Below, piece by piece: positions 37,001-49,602 of a stretch of 64,000 bases of DNA. This stretch comes from Taxillus chinensis. Its lineage: Eukaryota > Streptophyta > Magnoliopsida > Santalales > Loranthaceae. The notes under the pieces were generated by a model, which was not told the DNA's origin, ran no database searches, and saw only the letters and a list, made by a program, of their open reading frames with translations. How positions within the stretch are numbered: position 1 is the first letter of the stretch; each line of letters begins with the position of its first letter. The position numbers and the translations under genes are program-made. Location: NCBI GenBank assembly GCA_023512835.1, contig CM042088.1:42184271-42248270 (forward strand), written 5' to 3'.

Positions 37001-40000
37001 TTTGCGAGGAGATCAGAGAGGACAAAGATGCCATGTTTCATTTTTTCCACTGAGGTGACATTTCCTCCTGCGTAGCACTGAACCACCCTAATTGTGCAGA
37101 TAAGAAGGTCAAGATGGAGATGTTTTCGTCTAACGGGTTAGGTTCATCAGCTATTATTGAAAACTCAGCATTCGTGCATGCAAACTCTAACAAAGGTAAG
37201 AGCACAGGTCTTTCATTTATGAAAAGAGGCAGACCTGAGGGCACTTCTAGCAATAAGAGTGTGCAGTGTTGATTCAAGTACTGCTGACCACAACTGGTAA
37301 CAAAAGTATACTTTTAGGACTTGTGACTATCTCACAACCACCTGCTCAAATGACCAATGTCTCTAACTGCCATATCGAAAGAATTGGATCCGCCCAAATT
37401 TCACAAAATATGTCCTAATCATCTTTTATGTTTTTTTTTTCTTAAAAACCTTCTATCTATAAGCCAAATAATAGAGCAATTTATATTGCTTTATTACCTT
37501 CACTCCAACTAAATGCATGCATCTTTTAGGATCTAGGGATGAGCAATTTGATTGACACTACACATAAGTACAAATTAAAGGGAGAGCTCACAGCAGTGAG
37601 TGACATACCTGGGTACTATAATAGTTCTAAAGAGGTTCATAATTCTTCCAGTTACATACATATATAATACAAGAAAGTAATAACTACAAATATTTACACA
37701 TCTAATCTTAAATCTACGTAACTAATATACCTTCAATCTTTAATACGCATAGCCAATATATCTCGGGCTTGTTACAGTACAACATAAATATGCCTTTTTT
37801 TATGTTTGTAAATAGGCTGCAATTCATGAATGTCTGCTTTTTGAAGTTGTATAAACTCAATATTATTCAACAATTAGTAGAGAAAGGAATTTTCTCCCGT
37901 GGAAGGCTAAAACTAAATGTAGCGCGCAAAAGCTAGAATTTTGTGAATTTAACTTTTAATAAACCAAAGGTAACACTATAGTTATATTCATGCATTCTTT
38001 AATATAGCATTACAATTTTATAGATAAATTTATTCAATGATCACTAAAATTTCAGGTTGCAAATGAGTTTGATAAGTCTATTTATGAAAAGAAGTTGAAA
38101 AATTTCAAGGTAATAGTGTCTTCACACAATTTTCAAAACACTCCATCTGCTGAGGTCATTGGTAATCTTGTGGCAAGGATTCAAGCTAGTGGGGCAGATA
38201 TTGTGAAGATTGTTACAACTGCTTTGGAAATCACTGATGTGGCACGGATTTTTCAAATTATTGTACATTCTAAAGTAAGCATTTTTTTCATTACATCTAC
38301 TGTTTATATATAGTTTTCTGGGTGTTATTTCTCAAACCATGAACTTGCACGATTGATTTTTTATCACGAACTCTGTAATTTTCTCATTGACATTTTCCTA
38401 AGAAAATGAAAATGACATTCATATTTCATGAAATAATTTCTTCAATTTCGAAAATGATTACATTAGTTGTGAATAATTTATTATATATCATATTTTATTT
38501 AAAAAGTACATGTGATATATTTCATGATATTGAGTTGATGAGTGTTGAAATGTGATGTAATAACAAAACATATTAAAATAAACATCAGATGTATATGGTA
38601 AGTAAAGATAGCCCAAGCACTTGCATATATGAGGATAGTACAATACCCTTTTCCCCGCATATTGGAAATGGCTATGTGATAAATTGGCAACAACCACTTG
38701 ATTGATCAAACATGACAACAAGTGCTAAAATAATGAGACTTAATGCATGTATATAGGAATTGAACTAGTGCTAAAATAGTGTATTTGAAATGATATATAG
38801 GAATTAAACCCCTGGTGTTATGGGTTCAAAAAAATCTGTATCATTTTTGTCTTTAATCCTATATATTCCTGTTACTTCGTCCTTAAAAGTATGAACTCTG
38901 AAAACCAGAAGTCTGATGCATAGATTTCCCACAAGTATCTAAGTACAAGTTGATTTAAAAGGGCACAATTTATTTGCGCAAATTCACTCTCTGATCAACT
39001 TCTTGATCACGTCATTTAATTCAAGTGACTAGAATTTGTTTCGGTCAAAATGTCGAAATGATGATTTTCTAAACTGGAGCATTTATCCAATCACCTCCCT
39101 AGAAAATTATAAACTGCAGCAATGTTCTTCATAGGGAGACCTATGTTAGCCTAGTGCTATGTGGTACATACATAACAAACTTACCAGAAGGTGTTAGCTT
39201 TGGATATGTTAACAAATGTCATACATGGGGACTTTATTTTGTTCAAGCTAAAAACCAGGAGCCCGTTGAAGTTGAGGTATTTTGAAGTAAAAAAACTGTT
39301 TTCTTTTTCTTTCCCCCTGCCTTAATGCTCTGTAGCTTGCAAGTGACTCTAACATTGAAAATTTTAGGTCCCAATAATCGGAATCGTGATGGGTGAAAGG
39401 GGTTTGATTTCAAGGCTACTTAGCCCCAAGTTTGGTGGGTACCTCACCTATGGGGCAATAGAGGCAGGGGCAATATCAGCCCCTGGGGAACCGACAGTGA
39501 AAGATTTGTTGAATCTGTACAACTTCAGACTCATACGGCCGGACACCAGAGTGTATGGACTTATTGGGAAGCCGGTTGGTCAAAGCAAGAGCCCTCTTCT
39601 GTACAATGTGGCATTTAAATCTGATGGTATTAACGCCATTTATGTTCCATTCTTGGTCGATGATGTTGAGAAGTTCTTGGACACCTATTCTTCCCTTGAT
39701 GTAATTTCCGGAGGCAGGTAGATTCTGCTTTGGAAAGGCTTTGAAGGAACACTTTTTCTTTTAGAGTTCTGCCACTTTTCCCCTTGTAAGTTTAATTAAT
39801 ATAGCTGTCGTAAGGACCATAAATAAAAAGAGAAGAAAACTGAAAACGGTCAAGGATCACATTTTTGAGATACTTTAAAACAAAATATGTGAGGCAGAAT
39901 GCGAAAACTGTCATTGGCAAGTATCCTATAAGACATAATGCAGGTTGAGTTTGGATCATGCAGTTGCACGCTCCCTTTCAAAGAGGCTGCACTGAAATAC

Positions 40001-41450
40001 ATGGATGATATTGACCCAATCGCCAAGGTATGTGATGCTTACCAAAGAATTATGACATTCATTTCTCAGTTTCTTGACTGATAAGAACTTCAACTTTTAT
40101 TGCGGATTAGTTTGGTTTATAGACATTGAAAGATGAAATTAACAAAGATTGAAGTTACAATTTTGATTCAATAAGGGAATGGATCAATTTGTATGAAAAT
40201 TTATTTAGTTTTTCATTTTTTTCTACAGGGTTTCCTTTCTTCATTTTCTTCTATCTACAAATACTAACTGATGTTTTCTCTTATGCTAATTTCATATAGA
40301 AAATAGGAGCCATCAATAGCATTGTGAGGAAACCTGATGGGACCCTGACTGCTTTTAATACTGACTACTTTGGCGCCATATCTGCTATCGAGGATGGAGT
40401 ACGAGGTCTCTGGACGTGTGTTTTAAAGTCTATGTGCAGCGTAATAGAACACATTCGCATGCATCATGACATGAATTGGGGTCATGACTCAATATTTCTT
40501 GTTTGATTTACAGCTCTAAATAATGGAAAGCCAGCTTCTGGATGGCCCTTATCTGGTAAATTGTTTGTTGTGTTGGGTGCTGGTGGTGCGGCCAAGGCAG
40601 TTGCTTACGGTGCAAAACAAAAGGGAGCAAAAGTAGTGGTCGCTAATCGCACAATCGGTAATGATTTAGGCTTAGTTTGGTTAGAAGGGTGAATTTAGGA
40701 GAAGGGAATGGAAAAGCCTTTTGTCTCTTCTTCAAACATGACGGCATAGATGATTCATATGCATAAGTTTCACGCCCCCATATATAATGTTCATGATAGT
40801 TTTCTCGCTTTGTTTCTATGTTGCATGGTGAACGATACTAGTTTTGTTACTTGTTGCAGAGCGAGCCAAAGAACTAGCAGCCAAGGTGGATGGAGAAGCA
40901 ATGACTCTGTCTGAGGTAGAACATTTCCATCCAGTGGAAGGGATGGTTCTTGCTAATGCCACATGTGTGGGGATGAAGCCCAACTTTGATGACACCCCAA
41001 TTCCAAAGGTATGGTTTCTGTTCATTCCTGTGTTTTAATTGGTTATGCAGTCCCCTTAATACACGCATAAATAAAAATAAAAACAAAAACAATGTTCTTC
41101 ATGTGAAATTTGCAGCATGCCTTGAAATATTACTCCTTGGTTTTTGACGCCGTCTATACCCCGAAACATACCAGACTACTACGAGAGGCAAGAGAGTCAG
41201 GATGTGCTGTTGTTTATGGAACAGAGATGACCATCCGTCAAGCCTTTGAACAATATACGATTTTCACTGGATTACCAGGTAACTTAACTGAGAACAAATA
41301 CATAAAATAAAATAAAATAAATGAAACATGAACCATTTCATTTTCTCATTTTTTCACTTATTTTAAAGTTCCTAGTCTTCAAATTTTATTGGATTTTGCT
41401 TTGCAGCTCCAGAACAGCTATTCAGGGAACTACTTACAAACCATGAATGA
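33578..41450 (+). CDS. DQD/SDH family copy 2: shikimate dehydrogenase-like, altered dehydratase
   Basis: 532 aa from eleven exons: 33578-33592, 33709-33947, 34461-34566, 38056-38274, 39368-39717, 39964-40027, 40300-40405, 40514-40657, 40860-41008, 41116-41278, 41407-41450 (TGA). The dehydratase domain (about residues 24-245) keeps EIR (54-56), Arg85, His144, Lys171 (GADIVKIVTT) and Arg209. The residue aligned with Glu86 of bacterial type I enzymes is Ala89 (PAWAGG, usually W-E-G-G), and the one aligned with Gln236 is Glu234 (SAPGEPT). The SDH domain keeps SKS (266-268), Thr312, Lys316, Asp353, the nucleotide loop GAGGAA (389-394) and NRT (412-414), so NADP use and shikimate or dehydroshikimate binding are likely. 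PFK replaces the usual PHK next to Lys316. The tiny first exon encodes MGSLP and no transit peptide is evident, suggesting a cytosolic enzyme. Intron 3 is 3.5 kb because of transposon insertions. Confidence 0.9.
33968..34000 (+). repeat. (GT)n microsatellite in copy 2 intron 2
   Basis: A long run of GT dinucleotides starts shortly after the exon 2 donor. Confidence 0.9.
35300..36880 (-). mobile_element. Antisense Ty1/copia relic in copy 2 intron 3
   Basis: On the minus strand, about 36600-36870 encodes degenerate reverse transcriptase pieces (IKDAFLNDI, EVYMAQ, HSVFYRHQKEK, a YVNDLIIT-like YLHMSM segment). About 35330-35470 encodes RNase H/C-terminal pieces (QATMHIAENHIFRKR, VVVDCHMIRDI). 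The order fits one copia element on the minus strand with internal loss or a nested insertion at about 36180-36560. Stops and frame changes show it is dead. The matching intron of copy 3 is only 275 bp, so insertion followed the duplication or copy 3 lost it. Confidence 0.7.
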
Positions 41451-44429
41451 GGGTATTATGTGTAAATGGGTTCATCTGTGGCTAAGTGTTAATGTGTTAT
41501 CAGTTTACCTCCTTTTAGTAAGTCTTTATCCCAATAAGCCAATAACCCTAATAAAGCCAAACTCATTCCTATTTTCTTTCTTCAATTGTATTTTTAATTT
41601 CTTTCTTTATTTAGTTTTAATTATTTTAAGTCAATAAGGCAATGTCAAATTATTTCTTTCTTTCTTTAATTTAATTATTCTAATTTAATATTTCAGTAGT
41701 AAATTAGGCTTTATAAGAAAACCGGCCATATCTCTCTATTTTTTTTCTTTAACTTTAATTTCTTCAATTTAATATTAAGAAACTCAGGTTTCTTTCTTTC
41801 TTAAATTTTAAAAGTTTATACTGTTTTCATTTTAATTGGTTGTTTGTATTTACTAATAAAACACTTATTTTAAATTTTTTTAAGGAAATCGGATTGATAT
41901 TATTGTTGATGAAATGTTATTAAATATTTTTTAAAAATAAAATTATCATGCGAATGATCAATTAAACAAAAAAAGACACGCACAAATTAAATTGTACTAA
42001 AAAAGGTATGAAGAAACACAGTTTCCTTAATATTAAATTAAAAAAAATTAATAAACACACAATTTATAAAATAAATAAAAAGATGATTTTCTTTAAAATA
42101 GGTAACTCAATACTTCCGTAAATAATTAAATAAAAAAGTACAATTTTAATTTAAAAATTGAAAGAAGTCAATACTGAGGTTTCAACTCAAAACAGTTAAA
42201 AGCAAATAAATAAAGAAAATAGTAAACAAAGAATCGAGTTAAGATATTAAAATATTTAAAACCAGAAGATTTAATTGAAGTAATGAGGCCCTCTACATTT
42301 TCACATAAAGAAAATTTTTGCATATCTTAGTTTATTTTTTTCTATTTAGAATTGTATAAATTGAAAATACATGATTTTTAAAATTAATCTGATTTATTTA
42401 ATTTAAAATTTTAGAAAATCAATATATGGTTTATAGTGTAGTTAATTCGTGAACTTAATTAACTGAATTAGTGGTAACATATGAGATATTAAATGAGTTG
42501 AGGTCTTGACAACATTGATAGGCATGTATACAAATATTAGTGAACAAATCGGAAGTATTGATAGTGGACAAATTATTTCGTACTGATTTCGTATCTATTT
42601 GCATAATATTAAATGCTAAGCGTGTCATAGTGATCACAAAAATATTTATAATTATCTAACTTAATCTATATAAATATGACAAATAAAATCAATTCCACAT
42701 AGAAAGCATTGCTTACTAGGTCACAAGCATACACTAGGGCTTAGCAATATAACAGAAAAAAATAAAATAATTAAATAACAATTATTTACTCTATCCTAAG
42801 TCCTATATTAATGTGGTGATAGGGAAAGTGGTAAGAGGTATTGTAGTGATTTTACATCTTAGGTATGAGGATTGAATTTTTGTGATGGATCTTCCATGCC
42901 ATATATGGATTATGACCTTGTTTTAATTAAAAATCTAACTCTTTAATGCATTGACCATCCTCTTTTGAGTGATTTAGTCGCATGTCACCCTAGCTTAGGA
43001 GATGAGTGACTCTTTAGGTTTGGAAATCATTGAGCTTCAAACTAACTCATCGCTACCTCTAGCTTGGCTTCCTAGGGGCGACTCGAGCTCTCGCAACTTA
43101 AGCTTACCCTAGCTTATATGGCTGCCACTCTTATTCCTCTTTTTTCCTTGATTACTAAAGTCATAAATATGCAATTATCCCTCCATAATATGTATTTACG
43201 CTAAAAACCGAGTTCAAGGCAAAATTGAGTTGAAGGGTCGAAGGGTGGACACACGCTGATGTGCTGCTCAACACGTGCTTGAGTTTTAATGCCGAATGAA
43301 AATGATGGCGTCAAGTAGAAGTCTGGATAGCGCACTGGACAATTGCTCGAGACTCCACTGCTCATTGCTTGCTCGAGCTCTAGCATCAAGCTGAGTCTCG
43401 GGCAGCTTCTTCTTCTCTATGCTTGGAGGGTAGCTCGGGCTCCCTTCTCATGCACGATGCTCTTGTGTCGAGCAATGCTCTAAAACTATCCAACTATACA
43501 CTAAAATATCTCTAGAAATTATTATAAAATAATGTAAAATCTTCAGAAACATTACAAATGGTTGTCAAGGCATAAAAAATAGAACTTTAAGTATAAATGG
43601 GGTGAAAACATAATTAAATATGTTAAAATACATTCCAAAACAGCCACTAATTATGAATCATTTTGACTTCTAACACTAAGGTATTATATAAAATTATTAG
43701 TCTTCCATTTGTCATTTTAGTGGTTTTCATTAAGTGTTAATGGTGATAAAAAAAACCAATGAACTAAATTGAAAATTTATGCACCAAACCGAACCAAATC
43801 AAGAATTTGTGATTTTTTTTACTTTTGTTAGTCACTTTTGATTTATTATTATTTTAACTAAAAGTCTTTGGTTTAATTTAAAAATACTATATAAACTAAC
43901 CAAACCAACTAATGCTTATCTTTATAACATACACTAAATAATCCATAATTAATTATTATGCCAACACATGAAGGCATTGCTTGGTAGGTATTGATTTCCT
44001 ATCGAAAAGTGATGATGCCCTATAAAAGTTATAAAATTTGCATTTTCCTTTGCTTGGTTAATACAGAAAAACAAAAAGTGATAATGAAAAATTGTCCTTG
44101 AAAATGGTGCCTAAATTCCATATTAGAAAGATGTGAAAATAGGTAAAAACATAACATTAGATTAGTAGTACAAATATTGTTTTTTTCTACCTAAATTTAA
44201 AATATTAATTTAAGCTACATAAATTTAAAATTTTAAAAGTAAAAAGAAATTTATAACAATCATTTTCCATTCTTTTTTTTACCCTAACCAACTAACTCAT
44301 GAAAAAAAATAAAATTTCACTCTTTTTCTTTCTACTTTTTTTTCCTACCTTTTTACTATTTTTTTCCACCCATTTCATATGTTTTGCCAAACCGAAATGC
44401 TACACCTAATAATTCTCAAATCCGATGCA
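41451..44429. other. Intergenic DNA between copies 2 and 3
   Basis: Mostly AT-rich non-coding DNA. A less AT-rich island at about 43070-43490 with repeated CTCGAG and GCTCGG words looks like an LTR fragment but has no coding blocks. No gene was seen. Confidence 0.5.
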
Positions 44430-44955
44430 TCCATGGTTATCAGAACCGGACCGGCCTGGCCGGTCGGACCGGTGAACCAGTGACTCGGGCACTTAAATTA
44501 ATGGTCCGATTTTTCAATTGAACCGTTTTTGCAAAAAAAAAAAACGGAGAAATCCGACTGATCCGGTCTGTTTTTTGTGACCCGGCCGGGTTTTACAGAA
44601 CCGGTCGATTTTTTAAAAACTGTAAAACATTATTTAATTTATTTTATAATATAATTTTAATTTAAAATTAATGGCTAATCTTACCATTTTACTTTAATAT
44701 CCTTCTAAACTTTATTTAATTTTTCTTTTACTATAAATTTATGCCATCAAACTTTTAAATTTATTAAAAATTTATGTTAGAAATACATATTAAAAATAAA
44801 TAATATTATATTAAAAATATAATTTTAATATGTTAATTAATTTAAAATATTTATTTTTTATTAATATATATTTATATATAATTATTAATTATATGATTGG
44901 TTCGACCAATCAATCATCGCGTACCTTAACGAGTCGCTATCGACATATAATTATA
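44430..44955. repeat. Repeat beginning GGTTATCAGAACCGG, probably hAT-like
   Basis: A GC-rich terminal block with ACCGGACCGG, GGTCGGACCGG and GAACCGG words at about 44435-44605 is followed by AT-rich DNA and then a GGTTCGACCAATC block at about 44900. Flanking GATGCATC and GATGCATA could be an imperfect 8-bp target duplication. The terminal inverted repeats are poorly preserved. Confidence 0.4.
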
Positions 44956-45300
44956 ATATGGATGCATATTATATTAGTTGATGTTTTAAAATAATAAATA
45001 AATAAATGTAGGACACTTGAGCAGAAATCAGATGGGCCGCAACTTGATCCTTATCTTCCACAGCTACTACACCTTCGCAACTAACTCGGCCAAAAAGTTG
45101 AGCCAACCTTTCAATCTACCCTTCCTTACTCTACCCGCATATTATTTAATATTTTGGAGGAAACAGCACTATTGCTACAACCCTTCTACTATCTCATTAA
45201 CGTACACAAACTTAAACCAGTTTTGTTTTTGTTTTTTTCGTTTTGACTACTCCACTCCCTGAAACAGAAACCACACTAGTCCGAGCTTGTCATATCAGGA

Positions 45301-48300
45301 ATGGGAACCCTCCCGGTAACTTGTCCTTAACCACGTAAAGTTTGTGTAGAAATGATTGTTGCAATATTTTATTAGCCCATGACCGGCCAATGATGGAGAA
45401 CTTGTGTTTTCTGTTGATTTTTATGATGACGCCGTCGATTTTTCAGCTGACAGCCTCGGATCTTTTGGGGATGGACACTAAAGGTGCTCCCAGTGGACCG
45501 ACGCTGATATGCACACCGCTGATGGGAACCACCGTCGACCAAATGCTAATGGAGATGAGGCAGGCAGTTAACGTGGGAGCCGACCTTGTTGAGATCCGGC
45601 TTGACTATTTGAAGAGCTTCGACCCTGCTCGGGACCTTCGTGCCTTGATCAAGCAATCCCCTTTACCCACTGTTGTCACATGTCGGTAGGTACAGAGTAA
45701 TAACATTCGATGCTGGTTTAGCGCCGTCTCCCTCCACCCTTAAAAACAACCATTTGGTACTACATATAAGCCCATTTTCATCTCTTGACAATAATTTTTA
45801 TTTACCCAAAACAAACAACCATAAGCTGATTTGCCTAACCGGGATCTACAAGTTTTTTTTTTTTACATGCTTAAAATGAGATGTATTTTTATAGGATAAT
45901 GTTACCTATAAATCTTTTTGCCCAGATCTTTTGTGATATTATTTTATTAGTTTTGATCAAATGTGAAATCCAATCAAAAAGTACAAAAACCATGAAATAT
46001 TATCACTTTATGTGAAAAGTATTGTATATAGACTTTTTTATTTTTATAACCCACCAAACATTTTAACATATTCGAAGCATATATATATATATATAATTTT
46101 TTTTAAAAAGATAAATTTTTATCTTTAAAAAATTAAAATTTTAAATATTTAAATATACTATTAAAGATAGAATTAATAGTGTATTAGACATATTTGTACT
46201 ATATTATATGAATAAAGTTATTTGTAGTTTTTAAAATATGACTGTATTGTAGACTCTTTGTATTTTAATCAAAACGACATCGTTTTGATTAATGAATTTT
46301 TAACCAAAATCATATCATTTGATAACAATACAAAAGACCTTTAGTCTCCAAAATGAAAACTACAAAAGTGACATTACTTATATTATATATATTATATTGT
46401 GAATATGTGTACTATCATGTGCGTGATTAATATGAATAAATTAAATTTTTATTTAATTTTAATAATTTACTTGTATTATTAAATTTATAGTTAAATAAAA
46501 ATTAAATCTAAATCATTTGAACAATCCACATTAACCGTGTACATTATTTCTATGTTTGTAATTTATCATTATTGTTCTATAGAGAGATAGTCGTGGAAAA
46601 AAAATAGTTTTATTCTATTATTATTCTATAAATGACATTTTAGTTTTAATTTCCCGACTCACAACTCACTTCACCTTGTCGCATTTAATCTAGCTTTAAT
46701 TTCCGCGCAATTTTTGCACCATTGGCAGAATTAACAATATTTATATCAAGTTCTCAAGCCGACCGAACTAAAATATTATTTACTGATTTCCGACTTCGAT
46801 ATGTCTTTTTATTTGAAAAAAACAAAAACATTAACATAAAAAGAACATATTTTAATAAGCTACTTTGTTAGAACATATTTTAAACTCTTTCTGCTTTAGC
46901 AATTTATTTTTATTATTTCATTGAAATGTTATTTTGTAAATATTTGTTTATTCATTGAAAAGAAAAAACATAGAAAATAAAATTTGAAAAGGAAAAAAAT
47001 AAGAAAATATAATTATTTAAAGAGTAAATAAGAAATAATAAATGTAAAATGTAAAATAATATTATTTATAATATTAAATTTTTGATTAAAATGAAGAGAA
47101 TGAAAAATAAAATTTTTAAATATTTTTATTAAATTGACTTTTTAAATTTAAAAAAAAATATTTAAACAGCCTGCATTGAGTGGGTGCTCAATTTAGTTTA
47201 ATTGTGATTTGATTTTATTAATAAAGTTTTATAAAAGTCTATATATTTATTTAAAATTTATATTATGAAACCTATTGAACAAAATTAATATTAAATACAA
47301 AATGTACATGTTAAATACTTAATATACATAAAATAATAAAATATTATTTATAAAACATTTTAATAAATATATTATTATTAACATTATTGATTGATAATTT
47401 TTATTAAAATTAATACTTAGTATTTGTTTGATAATAGTATTTAATGTTGTTTATGTATAATGAATAAATAAATTTGAAATATATATTTTATAACTACACT
47501 TAAAATAAAAAAGATAATAATAATTATTATCCGAAAATACCGAATTGTCGATGTGGGAACCAAAAATATTATTATTGTTAATAACCCCTCCCGAGCCTGA
47601 GACCTCGTGGCTCGGACCTTGGCTCGGACGTAATGGCCCGTCCACACTCCACACACACCACGGATCATATATTCATATCGAGGAAGAAGGCTCGTTTGAC
47701 ACGACCCGAAATATAGCACTCCTCGTACATCGTGTCCCTGTCACCGGGGTGTGATAAACAGTTTTTATTTTGTTTTATTAGTTAATAATATGTATATATA
47801 CAGTTATATTTGGTGCGCTGTGTAGGCCTGTGTGGGCAGGGGGTCAATACGAAGGAGATGAAACCAAGAGGAGGGATACGCTTAGGCTGGCCATGGAATT
47901 GGGTGCCGACTACGTTGATGTTGAGCTTGAGGTAAAGGACCAACACCCATGTTATTCATGGATGGCTGGCTGGCACAGACCCAAATCTCCCTTCTTACAT
48001 ATCTCCTTCCCTTTCATGCCTTCTCGGACTTGCTAACTGGGCAGCAAAGTTATTAGCCTCTCTGCTAGCTGTTTTACTGTGTGGGCTTTTTTTAGTATTC
48101 GACAACAGTTAGTGAATAAATTATGTAGTGACGAAAGATTTGTGTTTGTTTTGTGCATATGAATTGTTGATAAATTATCATTGCTTCTTCCTCACTCAAA
48201 TTTCAGGCTGCCAGTGAGTTCAAAAACTCTATCTATGGAAAGAAGCCTGAAAATTCCAAGGTCATTGTGTCTTCTTACAATTTTCATAATACTCCATCTG

Positions 48301-49570
48301 CTGAGGCCGTTGGCGATCTTGTGGCAAGGATTCAAGCCACTGGGGCTGATATTGTGAAGATTGTCACAACTGCTTTGGACATCACTGACGTGGCACGCAT
48401 CTTCCAAATTACTGTGCATTCTCAAGTAAGCAATACTTCAATCCATTGACGATTTACATAGTTTTTCTGGGCAGATCCTTGTACCTGAGCAGTTGTTCCG
48501 GTTCTCAATCCTAACCATTTCCCATGGGAAAAAATAACACACAGTCAAAGACAGACTAACAAACATAGACACAAACTTTAAATTTGTTGAGGTTCACACC
48601 CCCAACATCTACTAATGCCAACTAAATCATGAAAGGATAGCTTAAATTCTAATAAAAGAGATGAACTTTCTTTAAAGGCCAAACCCGGTGCACAAATCTC
48701 CCACAAATGGGATCGTGCCACACGAGAATGAAGGATTCTCCCACAATTAATTTAATTATGAAAGGCTTGTCGGTCTTTCCCACAATTAAATTTAATTGTG
48801 GAAGGCTTATTTACGACTCCCACTAAGTCACAAGTCTTCCATCTCTAAGACCAAGGTTCATCCTTATTTTATGATATTGGGATTGATGAGGAAAGATTAC
48901 AATTTCGCCTGTTAGGTATAGAAGTTAGTTTTAGATTCTTCTACGAATGTCGTACGTGGTGCCAAGTGCCAACACTGGACTGATTTGTAAGTTTCATTGA
49001 CTTTACTATGTTCAAAGTCCAGTTGAAGTTCAGGGCTTTTGAAACCACTAAAGTGTTCATTTTTCTGCCTTTTGAATAACCTGTGGCTTGCAAGTGACAC
49101 CCCATTGAAAATTTTTAGGTTCCTACTATTGGAATCGTGATGGGTGAGAGGGGTTTGATTTCAAGGTTACTTAGCCCCAAGTTTGGAGGGTACCTCACCT
49201 ATGGGGCACTAGAGGCAGGGGCAATATCAGGCCTTGGACAACCGACAGTAAAAGATTTGTTGGATTTGTACAACTTCAGACTCATAAGGCCGGACACCAA
49301 AGTGTTCGGAATTATTGGGAAGCCAGTTGGTCACAGCAAGAGCCCTCTTCTTTTCAATGCAGCATTTAAATCAGCTGGTATTAATGCTGTTTACGTGCAT
49401 TTCTTGGTCGACAATGTGGAGAAGTTCTTCAACACCTATTCAGCCCTTGACTTAACTTCTGGGTGCAGGTAGATTCTGATCTGAAATGCCCTTAAAGTAA
49501 CACTTCTTTTTTTTTAGAATCTGTTACTTTTCACCCTGCAAGTTTAATTTGGCTGTCGTACTTAGACAAC

Positions 49571-49602
<32 letters not shown>

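Noticed and set aside
47441..47719. 92-codon minus-strand ORF in copy 3 intron 2
   Set aside because: It spans the edge of an LTR-like insert and AT-rich intron; no domain.
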